A DNA stretch of 14,675 nucleotides from Nitrospirota bacterium. Its GTDB lineage: Bacteria; Nitrospirota; Thermodesulfovibrionia; Thermodesulfovibrionales; JdFR-85. The notes beneath the pieces are model-generated. The model was not told the DNA's origin and searched no databases. It saw nothing but the letters and a program-made list of their open reading frames with translations. The DNA is taken from contig QIJG01000296.1 of the NCBI GenBank assembly GCA_003232715.1, forward strand, positions 1 through 14,675, written 5' to 3'. Shown here piece after piece: positions 1-6,092 of this stretch. The stretch's first letter is position 1, and each line of letters opens with the position of its first letter. The position numbers were made by a program, and so were the translations under genes.

Positions 1-11
1 CGGAGGTTTGT

Positions 12-729
12 ATGACTAAATTTTTAATCCTGTTATCCTCGTTACTGCTCCTGTTCTTCAGTACGGCCACTCCCTCCCTTGCGGCATCCGGTAAATGTAA
101 TATCTCCAAAGAAAAGGCCTACGAGATTCTGGAAAGGTTTGACCCGCGAGCAAAAGTAGTTGGTGTTCAGCAATCACCGGTTAAAGGACTCTGTGAAATC
201 AGCCTTGAAGTCAGAGGCAAAAAAGTCCTTGTCTACATTGACTCCTCAAAGAAAAATCTGGTGCTGGGGTCAATTGTTGATGCAAAGACAAAGGTCAACC
301 TGACACAGCAGAGAATGACTGATATGAACAGGATTGATACTTCTCAGATACCTCTCGATGATGCCTTGCTACTGTGACCCCGACTGACCTTACTGTGCAA
401 AACTTCATCAGGAGATGAAGAAGATCGTGAAGGAAAGAGACGACATAGCCTTTTATCTGAAAATGTATCCTCTGACAAGCATTCATCCCAAGGCTTATAA
501 TAACGCCAAGACCATAGTGTGCGAGAAATCAATCAAGTTGCTTGAAGATGCCTATGCAAAGAAAACCCTTCCTGCACCCTCGTGCAAGACAGATGTTATC
601 GACAAGAATATAGCGCTTGCTAAAAAACTTGGTATAAGGGGAACACCTGCCATCATCCTTCCTGACGGAAGGATGATAAGTGGGAACAAAAAAGCTGAAA
701 ACTTAATCAAGCTTATATTAGGTAAATAA
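12..729 (+). pseudogene. dsbC: DsbC/DsbG-type periplasmic disulfide isomerase, interrupted; UGA at catalytic Cys
   Basis: This is a thiol:disulfide isomerase of the DsbC/DsbG type, split between two reading frames. The 5' part (12-377) has a strong SD (ggagg at 2-6), a signal peptide (hydrophobic residues 4-18, likely cleavage after A24 in SLA-A) and a DsbC-like N-terminal dimerisation domain ending in IPLDDALLL, then TGA at 375. The 3' part reads in the +1 frame as DPD-(TGA 385-387)-PYCAKLHQEMKK and continues to 729. It carries the second Cys pair of the family (VCEKS, PSCKT) and the cis-Pro loop GIRGTPAIILPDG. The TGA replaces the first Cys of the CPYC redox motif, so it could encode selenocysteine (UPYC). 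Relatives normally have about 12-15 residues, including the first thioredoxin-fold strand, between the two parts. That segment is missing here along with the reading frame. I infer either a pseudogene, an assembly deletion in a selenoprotein gene, or both. The family call is firm; the functional state is not. Confidence 0.8.
403..420 (+). promoter_or_regulatory. Candidate bacterial SECIS hairpin after the in-frame TGA
   Basis: Positions 403-409 (cttcatc) and 414-420 (gatgaag) form a perfect 7-bp stem closed by the loop AGGA (410-413). The loop starts 22 nt after the TGA at 385-387 and has G as its second base. Published bacterial SECIS rules, as I recall them, ask for a small apical loop roughly 16-37 nt after the UGA with a G in the first two loop positions, so this fits. 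The hairpin lies inside coding sequence (LHQEMK), as bacterial SECIS elements do. It could also be a chance by-product of that codon string. Confidence 0.45.
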
Positions 730-757
730 CATTTAACTTTAACGTTGTAAAAAAAAC

Positions 758-801
758 GGCAGGGCAGCCCCCGTTCATTATCAGCCGGGAGCTGCCCTGT
801 T
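758..801 (+). terminator. Hairpin terminator-like structure between dsbC and hemW
   Basis: A 9-bp perfect stem (760-768 with 791-799, core cagggcagc/gctgccctg) is extended by GU pairs at its base and three inner GC pairs past a bulge. On the + strand it is followed only by a T-rich stretch (ttctcctgct). On the - strand it is followed by a run of eight T (complement of 749-756). Both neighbours are + strand genes, so its likely job is to end the dsbC transcript. The T-run orientation suggests it may work better in reverse or in both directions. Confidence 0.5.
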
Positions 802-844
802 CTCCTGCTACTGTCATGCTGCTCTGTTTCAATCCTGTTTAGTC

Positions 845-850
845 TATAAT
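845..850 (+). promoter_or_regulatory. Consensus -10 box placing transcription start at the hemW ATG
   Basis: TATAAT lies 7 nt before the hemW ATG at 857, so transcription would begin at or within a base or two of the start codon. No Shine-Dalgarno sequence is visible upstream of the ATG, which suits a leaderless mRNA. No convincing -35 hexamer is seen at 16-18 bp spacing, which weakens the promoter call. Confidence 0.4.
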
Positions 851-856
851 AAACTT

Positions 857-1993
857 ATGTCCGCTGCAATCTATATCCATATCCCCTTCTGTATAAAGAA
901 GTGCAATTATTGCGATTTTTCCTCCATTGTTTTCAATGAACCCGTTAAAGATCGCTACTTGAAGGCATTAATGAGAGAAATAGAAATGGCCTCATTTGCC
1001 GGTAAGGTAGAGACCGTCTATATTGGCGGGGGAACACCCTCTTTGCTTACACCTTCAGAGGTAGAGAAAATAATAAACAAGCTTGAACAAAAATTCCATC
1101 TTCTCCATGGAGCTGAAGTAACACTCGAGGTTAATCCCGGGACCATAGATCTCCCCAAAATCCGGGAATTACGCAATACAGGTATCAACAGGTTAAGCAT
1201 AGGTATACAGTCCATGAACCCTATGGAACTCAGGTTCCTTGGAAGAGTACACGACGAAACCGACTCACAGAATGCATTGAAATGGATAAGCAGATATTTT
1301 GATAACTTCTCTGTTGACATCATGTATGGAATACCCGGACAGGACCTGGAAGGATTAAGAGATAATTTAAAGCAGGTACTCGGCTACAACCCACCTCATA
1401 TCTCAGCATACGAATTGTCCGTTGAAAAAGGTACTCCACTTTCATGCATGCTGGCTGAAGGAAAGATAACGCTCTCGACTGATGATGACAAAATTGCAAT
1501 GTATGAACTTATAGCAGACTTGCTTAAAGCAAAAGGTTATTTACATTACGAAATTTCCAATTATTCCCGAAAAGACTATCATTGCAAACACAATATGAAC
1601 TACTGGATGCGGGGAGAGTACCTGGGATTCGGAGCCTCAGCCCATGCCCTTATCCGGGAGACCAGGCTGCGCAATACCCCGGACATCACGGATTATATCA
1701 GGCTTATGGAAGAAGAAGGCAGGGCAGTAGTGGAAGAGACAGCACTGACAGACCTCGACAGGGTTAATGAGGAGGTATTTTTACGGCTCAGGACAGACAG
1801 GGGGATTAACACCGATACAATATCAGCTGCCCCTGAACTGTTTCATCTCCTTGAGCAGGAAGGCCTTATCCTGAAGAAAAACGGCTGGATCCGTCTGACG
1901 GAAAAGGGTATGCTTCTTTCAAACAGGGTGATTGTCGAAATATTAGACTCAATTGAGAAGACCACTGATATATCAACCCAAAATCGGCGATAG
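857..1993 (+). CDS. hemW: Radical SAM heme chaperone HemW (oxygen-independent coproporphyrinogen oxidase-like)
   Basis: This is a cytoplasmic radical-SAM protein of the HemW family, which binds heme and is thought to insert it into respiratory enzymes. It was long misnamed as an oxygen-independent coproporphyrinogen III oxidase. The 4Fe-4S motif CIKKCNYC (residues 12-19, CX3CX2C) is followed by D-F, so the extra Cys typical of true HemN is absent. GGGTPS (57-62) and EVNPGT (91-96) are radical-SAM barrel motifs for SAM binding. HNMNYW (245-250) is the HemW signature. At 378 residues it has the usual full length, and the start lies close to the conserved YIHIPFC segment as expected. There is no SD before the ATG, and a TATAAT box only 7 nt upstream suggests a leaderless transcript. 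It has no functional link to its neighbours here. Confidence 0.95.
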   Translation: MSAAIYIHIPFCIKKCNYCDFSSIVFNEPVKDRYLKALMREIEMASFAGKVETVYIGGGTPSLLTPSEVEKIINKLEQKFHLLHGAEVTLEVNPGTIDLPKIRELRNTGINRLSIGIQSMNPMELRFLGRVHDETDSQNALKWISRYFDNFSVDIMYGIPGQDLEGLRDNLKQVLGYNPPHISAYELSVEKGTPLSCMLAEGKITLSTDDDKIAMYELIADLLKAKGYLHYEISNYSRKDYHCKHNMNYWMRGEYLGFGASAHALIRETRLRNTPDITDYIRLMEEEGRAVVEETALTDLDRVNEEVFLRLRTDRGINTDTISAAPELFHLLEQEGLILKKNGWIRLTEKGMLLSNRVIVEILDSIEKTTDISTQNRR

Positions 1994-2014
1994 GCAATAT
2001 ATCAAGATACAAAA

Positions 2015-2137
2015 AGGACAGGTGGGTGTCGGCTTAGAACGGTTTTGGAAAATCAGACAAGATTCGCCAGGAGGGTGAACCTGACGGACATGGATCTCCG
2101 CTGAGAATGATGTGAAAAGCCGATACCCATCTGTCCT
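2015..2137. repeat. Unidentified 123-nt imperfect inverted repeat (MITE-like or structured RNA)
   Basis: Arms 2015-2035 and 2117-2137 are reverse complements at 19 of 21 positions, and on the + strand both mismatches become GU pairs. The roughly 81-nt interior is not obviously coding, although it contains smaller complementary stretches such as cagg/cctg near 2070-2090. Read on the - strand, the structure is followed by a T run (complement of 2011-2015). I do not recognise it as a named RNA family. The symmetric ends suggest a small non-autonomous mobile element, and the wobble-compatible mismatches suggest selection on an RNA stem. Neither is proven. It sits after hemW and before the thiamine promoter. 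Confidence 0.5.
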
Positions 2138-2172
2138 GAAACCGGCCTGCAAGTCAACTGCCGATCGTCTGT

Positions 2173-2202
2173 TTGACATTTATTCTTTCTATTAACTATA
2201 CT
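2173..2202 (+). promoter_or_regulatory. Sigma70-type promoter of the thiamine operon
   Basis: A perfect TTGACA -35 box (2173-2178) is separated by 18 bp from TATACT (2197-2202). Transcription would start near 2209, about 25 nt before the TPP aptamer, which is where a riboswitch-controlled promoter should be. This is the best promoter match I see in the window. Confidence 0.75.
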
Positions 2203-2231
2203 TTAATCATAAGAAGCACTTAAACATAAGT

Positions 2232-2336
2232 TTCTGATGTCCCTGGGGGAGGCACGAGCCTGAGAGCCCCGCAAAAAATCCGTGCGGGGGACCCATAGAA
2301 CCTGATCCGGGTCATACCGGCGTAGGGAAAGGGATG
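2232..2336 (+). promoter_or_regulatory. TPP riboswitch (THI element)
   Basis: The conserved thi-box elements appear in order: ctgggggaggc at the 5' side, CTGAGA (2260-2265), ACCC (2291-2294), GAACCTGATCCGGGT (2298-2312) and the 3' box ATACCGGCGTAGGGAAA ending at 2330. P1 closes by pairing tccct (2240-2244) with aggga (2330-2334). The P3 arm is cccgc...gcggg around 2268-2288. The aptamer binds thiamine pyrophosphate and here precedes thiS-thiG-thiC, the expected target. A terminator follows directly, so control is most likely by transcription termination when TPP is bound. Confidence 0.97.
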
Positions 2337-2339
2337 GAA

Positions 2340-2369
2340 GCCGTATTCGGATACGGTTTTTTTGTTTTT
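2340..2369 (+). terminator. Intrinsic terminator acting as riboswitch expression platform
   Basis: The stem ccgtat (2341-2346) / atacgg (2351-2356) has a TCGG loop and is followed by seven T, a G and six T (2357-2370). It begins only a few bases after the P1 3' strand of the TPP aptamer and about 85 nt before thiS. This is the arrangement expected for premature termination in the ligand-bound state. I could not identify a clear antiterminator pairing. Confidence 0.9.
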
Positions 2370-2454
2370 TAATCACGATTGATAAACCATGGAGTGATGG
2401 AGATGCGGAGGAATGGAGAAATAAAAATTCAAGGCTCCAATCCTTCAGTTAAAG

Positions 2455-2694
2455 ATGAGAATACGCTTAAACGGAGAGGAATATATCACCGGAGATGTAA
2501 AGAGTGTTGAAGACCTCCTGAAGGAGCTAAAAATCCATTCGGAGAGGGTTGCTGTAGAAGTAAATCTCAAGATTATCAGCAAGTCTGATTACAGGATTTT
2601 TATTCTGAAAGATGGTGATACAGTAGAGGTTGTAAGCTTTGTGGGAGGAGGAGGTTATGGAAGACAGGTTTATTATACGGGGAATAGAGTTTAA
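2455..2694 (+). CDS. thiS: Sulfur carrier protein ThiS with unusual C-terminal tail
   Basis: ThiS is a ubiquitin-fold carrier. Its C-terminal Gly-Gly is adenylated and converted to a thiocarboxylate that supplies sulfur for the thiazole ring made by ThiG. The body (MRIRLNGEEY ... DGDTVEVVSFVGGG) matches the family to residue 66, where ThiS proteins normally stop. Here the frame stays open for 13 more residues (GYGRQVYYTGNRV) and overlaps the start of thiG by 38 bp. A free C-terminal Gly is required for activation, so the tail would need proteolytic removal or else reflects a lost stop. Adding one A to the sequence ggttatgg would recreate a TAATG stop/start overlap. The SD of thiS is weak. The start is set by the conserved N-terminus. 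The family call is strong; the true 3' end is doubtful. Confidence 0.88.
   Translation: MRIRLNGEEYITGDVKSVEDLLKELKIHSERVAVEVNLKIISKSDYRIFILKDGDTVEVVSFVGGGGYGRQVYYTGNRV
2644..2654 (+). promoter_or_regulatory. thiG ribosome-binding site embedded in the ThiS glycine codons
   Basis: The run GGAGGAGGAGG encodes Gly64-Gly67 of ThiS and doubles as a very strong Shine-Dalgarno sequence for thiG, whose ATG is at 2657. This placement fixes the thiG start at 2657 rather than the upstream in-frame TTG at 2639. Confidence 0.75.
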
Positions 2695-3430
2695 GTCAAG
2701 GCTGTGGGTCGGAACCGGCAAATACAGGGATTTTGAGGAAACAGCCAGGGCAATTGAAGAATCCGGGACAGACGTTGTTACAGTTGCGGTCAGAAGAATA
2801 AACATCCTGGACAGGAAATCACCCAATCTCCTTGACTACATAGACCCGAAACGATACAAAATCCTTCCCAATACCGCAGGTTGTTACACGGTTGAGGATG
2901 CCCTGAGATATTCGCGCCTCGCAAGGGAGGCCGGGGTCTCTGACATGGTCAAGCTTGAGGTTATAGGTGATGATAAAACACTTTTTCCGGATGTTTGCGG
3001 ACTCCTTAAGGCAACAGAGATACTTGCCAAAGAGGGCTTTATTGTCTTCCCTTACACCAACGATGATCCCATCATAGCAAAGAGACTCGTTGATGCCGGG
3101 GCTGCTGCAGTAATGCCCCTTGGTGCGCCCATCGGCTCCGGCCTCGGCATAAGAAACCCGTACAATATAAAGATAATCCTTGAGACCGTGGATACCCCTG
3201 TAATTGTTGATGCCGGTGTTGGAACTGCTTCCGACTCTGCAATTGCAATGGAGCTTGGCTGTGATGCGGCACTTATAAATACAGGAATTGCCGGGGCCGA
3301 AGACCCTGTTGCAATGGCCGGGGCAATGAAGCATGCCGTTATTGCCGGAAGACTTGCCTATAAGGCAGGCAGAATCCCGAAAAAACTTTATGCAACTGCA
3401 AGCAGTCCCCTTAAAGGGATGCTCCTGTAA
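2657..3430 (+). CDS. thiG: Thiazole synthase ThiG
   Basis: ThiG is a cytoplasmic TIM-barrel enzyme that makes the thiazole phosphate moiety of thiamine from 1-deoxy-D-xylulose 5-phosphate, dehydroglycine and the ThiS thiocarboxylate. From ATG 2657 the protein has 257 residues, the normal family length. It begins with FIIRGIEFKSRLWVGTGKY. The Schiff-base lysine is most likely K99 in DMVKLEVIGDD. The phosphate-binding segments PLGAPIGSGLG and VDAGVGTASD are intact. It overlaps thiS and sits 25 bp before thiC in one operon behind the TPP riboswitch. The dehydroglycine-forming partner (ThiH or ThiO) and the ThiS activator ThiF are not in this window. Confidence 0.97.
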   Translation: MEDRFIIRGIEFKSRLWVGTGKYRDFEETARAIEESGTDVVTVAVRRINILDRKSPNLLDYIDPKRYKILPNTAGCYTVEDALRYSRLAREAGVSDMVKLEVIGDDKTLFPDVCGLLKATEILAKEGFIVFPYTNDDPIIAKRLVDAGAAAVMPLGAPIGSGLGIRNPYNIKIILETVDTPVIVDAGVGTASDSAIAMELGCDAALINTGIAGAEDPVAMAGAMKHAVIAGRLAYKAGRIPKKLYATASSPLKGMLL

Positions 3431-3455
3431 ACATTGAAAACCCGAGGTTACCATT

Positions 3456-4739
3456 ATGACGAGAATAGAATCAGCAAAAAGCGGAGAAATAACAGGGGAG
3501 GTCAGGAGATGCGCTGAACTGGAAGGGGCCTCCCCTGAAATATTAAGCAGGGACATTGCAGAGGGCGTTACTGTAATCCTTCGCAATAATATTCACCCGA
3601 TCGAACCGGTTGCGGTAGGTAGAGGGCTCAAGACAAAGATCAATGCAAATATCGGCACCTCAAAAGACCGCATCTCTTTTGAGGAGGAGATGGAAAAGCT
3701 GGACACCCTCGTCCGGTATGGTGCAGATGCAGTCATGGACCTCTCCACAGGCGGACCGATAAAAGACATGAGGCGGCTGATGCTCGGAAAATCTCCGGTG
3801 CCCATCGGGACTGTTCCCATTTATGAGGCGATCGTAAGGGCGGTAGAGGTATATGGCTCAATGGCAAAGATGACCGTGGAGGATCTGTTCAATGTTATTG
3901 AAGACCACGGCAAGGAGGGAATTGATTTCATCACCGTCCATTCAGGACTTACCCTTGAGACAGTAAAACACCTGCGCAATGAGGGCCGGATACTTGATGT
4001 AGTAAGCCGCGGTGGGGCCTTTTTGGTTGAATGGATGATTTACAACAAGATGGAAAACCCGCTCTACGAGTATTATGACAGGCTGCTCGATATCGCAAAG
4101 AAATACGACATGACGCTCAGTCTTGGTGATGGTATGAGACCGGGCTGCATTGCAGATGCCACAGACCGGGCACAGGTCCAGGAGCTTATCATACTTGGAG
4201 AGTTGCACCAGAGGGCAAAGGATGCCGGGGTTCAGAGCATGATAGAAGGACCCGGTCATGTTCCCCTGAATCAGGTTGAGCTTAATATACGGATGGAAAA
4301 AGAACTGTGCAATGGGGCGCCTTTTTATGTCCTCGGCCCACTCGTAACGGATATTGCCATGGGTTACGACCATATAACTGCTGCCATTGGTGGTGCGGTT
4401 GCAGCATCAGCCGGGGCGGATTTCCTCTGCTATGTCACCCCGGCCGAACATATCAGGCTGCCATCTATTGACGATGTAAGAGAAGGGGTAATAGCATCAA
4501 AAATTGCAGCCCATGCAGCAGATATTGCCAAGGGTATTCCGGGGGCGATCGAGCGCAACAGGGAAATGGCACGCCGGAGAAAGGCCCTTGACTGGAACGG
4601 TCAGATAGACCTGAGCCTTGATCCCGAAAAAGTAAGGCGTTACCGCGCTGAAGTTCCGCCTTCGGAAACGGAAGTCTGCAGCATGTGCGGTGAGTTCTGC
4701 GCTATCAGGACCGTTGAGAAGGCCCTGAAGAGAAAGTAA
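3456..4739 (+). CDS. thiC: Phosphomethylpyrimidine synthase ThiC
   Basis: ThiC is a radical-SAM enzyme that rearranges aminoimidazole ribotide into HMP phosphate, the pyrimidine half of thiamine. The 427-residue length corresponds to the compact form, without the long N-terminal domain of the enterobacterial protein. Conserved segments include NANIGTSKDR, DLSTGGPI, IDFITVHSGLT, SLGDGMRPGC, MIEGPGHVPLNQ and GPLVTDIAMGYDHI. The C-terminal cluster motif is C408-X2-C411-X3-C415 (CSMCGEFC), one residue shorter than the better-known CX2CX4C. I recall this form from clostridial and archaeal relatives, so I treat it as a subclade trait and not damage. An SD (gagg at 3444) sits 8 nt before the ATG. 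It is the last gene of the riboswitch-controlled operon. Confidence 0.97.
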   Translation: MTRIESAKSGEITGEVRRCAELEGASPEILSRDIAEGVTVILRNNIHPIEPVAVGRGLKTKINANIGTSKDRISFEEEMEKLDTLVRYGADAVMDLSTGGPIKDMRRLMLGKSPVPIGTVPIYEAIVRAVEVYGSMAKMTVEDLFNVIEDHGKEGIDFITVHSGLTLETVKHLRNEGRILDVVSRGGAFLVEWMIYNKMENPLYEYYDRLLDIAKKYDMTLSLGDGMRPGCIADATDRAQVQELIILGELHQRAKDAGVQSMIEGPGHVPLNQVELNIRMEKELCNGAPFYVLGPLVTDIAMGYDHITAAIGGAVAASAGADFLCYVTPAEHIRLPSIDDVREGVIASKIAAHAADIAKGIPGAIERNREMARRRKALDWNGQIDLSLDPEKVRRYRAEVPPSETEVCSMCGEFCAIRTVEKALKRK

Positions 4740-4775
4740 CATGCCGTTTCAACCATAGTGTCCATCAACCGTGTC

Positions 4776-4931
4776 CAGATAAAGGAGAGTGCCTGAAAAA
4801 ATTCATTTTCGATACCTTAATTTACGATTCATCAACTTTCTGCCTTTCACAGATAAATGCAAAAGCTTACGGACCATATCAATAAATGTTCATCGAGTTA
4901 ATGAATTTTTTCAGGTGCTCTCCTTTATCTG
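4776..4931. mobile_element. MITE-like element with 32-bp terminal inverted repeats (copy 1)
   Basis: Arms 4776-4807 and 4900-4931 are reverse complements at 30 of 32 positions, starting cagataaaggagag and ending ctctcctttatctg. The 92-bp AT-rich interior has no coding potential. A second, truncated copy of the left 55 bp occurs at 9203-9257, so this is a dispersed repeat. The shape (about 156 bp, long terminal inverted repeats, no gene) fits a non-autonomous transposable element whose transposase is elsewhere. No target-site duplication is obvious. It sits where the converging thiC and glycosyltransferase transcripts meet and could fold into a bidirectional termination hairpin. Confidence 0.7.
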
Positions 4932-4994
4932 ATTCCAAAATCCAGAGATAAAGGGTTGTTGGAAGCAATATAATAGACTCTTCACTCATTCGAG

Positions 4995-6089
4995 CTATAA
5001 AAGTTTCCTGTAAATCTCTTCAAACTGCACGGTAATCCTGTCCCAGTGGTAAGTCTCAAGGACATGACTTTTTGCCCGCTCTTTTACCATCTCCACAGCC
5101 TTACTGTCTTCTATCAAATAGCTCAGCTTTGCTGAAAGGTCATCAATATCCTTATTCCTGAACATATATCCAAGACCATTCAGTACCTCAAGGTTTTCAG
5201 GAATATCGCTGACAAGACAACAGTTACCATAACTCATTGCCTCAAGAAGGACAATCGGCAGCCCCTCCATCTCGGATGGTAAAACAAAGAGATAACTGTT
5301 TGAAAGGAGTTCATCAAGCATTTTACCCCTTACAAAAGATGTAAAAATTATATTTTTATTTCCTTCTGCCAGCCGGTAGAGTTCTGACTTGTAGAGCTCT
5401 TCATGTTTGGCATCACCCGCAATTACGAGTTTCAGGTCCGTATTAAGCCTCTTATAAGCCTCTACCAGATAATGTGCGCCCTTCTCCCTTACAAGCCTTG
5501 CCATAAAGAGGATATAATCATTTTCATGAAGTCCATACTCTTTTATAATGTCCGGCTTCTCCATGTTTGGAGGGTTAACACCCGGGGGGATATAAACTGA
5601 TTCTATACCATAGGTATCCATCAGGTATTTTTTCTGCGTCTTGGAGACTACTGTTACAAGATGAGGAAACCTCACAGATGGAAACTCTGCCAATCTCAGA
5701 AAGAATCTTCCAGACCTGCCAAATTTCGACCTCTTCCACTCAAGCCCGTGTCCCTGCACAACAACCTTTCTGCGAAACAGTCTTGGAATAAAACAGAACA
5801 TTGCAGGGCCAAAGGCATGAAAATGAACAATATCCACATCCTTCTCAAGACATTGATCAATGGTCGCCAGAAATGAAGCCGTAAGTTTCTCAAGACTTCT
5901 GCTCTTCAGAGTGGGAACGGTCTTTATTCTCATTCCTCTGTATGCTCCGTCTCCGGCCCCGTAATGCCTCATTGTGTAAACAATGACTTCATGTCCCTTC
6001 TTTACCAGCCTTGAGCCAAGCTCTTCAGTATACTTTTCAATCCCTCCGCCAAGCGGCATTCCCTTAAGGACAATATATGCAATTTTCAT
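4995..6089 (-). CDS. GT4-family glycosyltransferase
   Basis: This is a cytoplasmic or membrane-associated GT-B fold enzyme that would transfer a sugar from a nucleotide donor during assembly of a surface polysaccharide repeat unit. The N-terminal nucleotide-free domain starts MKIAYIVLKGMPLGGGIEKYTEELG, with the glycine loop GGGIEKY at 14-20. The donor-binding C-terminal half has FMARLVREKG (195-204), with the usual Arg and Lys, and the EX7E motif E275-E283 (EGLPIVLLE). The 364-residue length is normal. It starts 3 nt after the stop of the next glycosyltransferase, so the two are cotranscribed and probably translationally coupled. It is the last gene of the - strand cluster. Sugar specificity cannot be read from sequence. 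Confidence 0.93.
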   Translation of the reverse strand: MKIAYIVLKGMPLGGGIEKYTEELGSRLVKKGHEVIVYTMRHYGAGDGAYRGMRIKTVPTLKSRSLEKLTASFLATIDQCLEKDVDIVHFHAFGPAMFCFIPRLFRRKVVVQGHGLEWKRSKFGRSGRFFLRLAEFPSVRFPHLVTVVSKTQKKYLMDTYGIESVYIPPGVNPPNMEKPDIIKEYGLHENDYILFMARLVREKGAHYLVEAYKRLNTDLKLVIAGDAKHEELYKSELYRLAEGNKNIIFTSFVRGKMLDELLSNSYLFVLPSEMEGLPIVLLEAMSYGNCCLVSDIPENLEVLNGLGYMFRNKDIDDLSAKLSYLIEDSKAVEMVKERAKSHVLETYHWDRITVQFEEIYRKLL

Positions 6090-6092
6090 ATG

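Noticed and set aside
372..378. Programmed +1 frameshift at CTG-TGA-C, similar to prfB
   Set aside because: It would join the two frames, but the first thioredoxin-fold strand would still be missing and the second TGA would remain. A deletion explains more.
415..729. Independent small gene starting at ATG 415
   Set aside because: The conserved catalytic segment DPD-TGA-PYCAKLHQE lies directly upstream in the same frame, and there is no properly spaced SD. It is the 3' part of the dsbC-like gene.
2403..2510. Short leader-type reading frame upstream of and overlapping thiS, with a possible SD
   Set aside because: About 35 codons of low-complexity, unrecognised sequence in a different frame from thiS. 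The TPP riboswitch and terminator already explain the leader.
2819..3586. Long open frame on the - strand opposite thiG and thiC
   Set aside because: It lies entirely opposite two firmly identified genes and its translation resembles no family. It is a shadow of coding bias.
4681..4739. ThiC cluster motif CX2CX3C as damage
   Set aside because: The same shorter spacing is, as far as I recall, normal in compact ThiC proteins of anaerobes and archaea, and the frame is intact around it.
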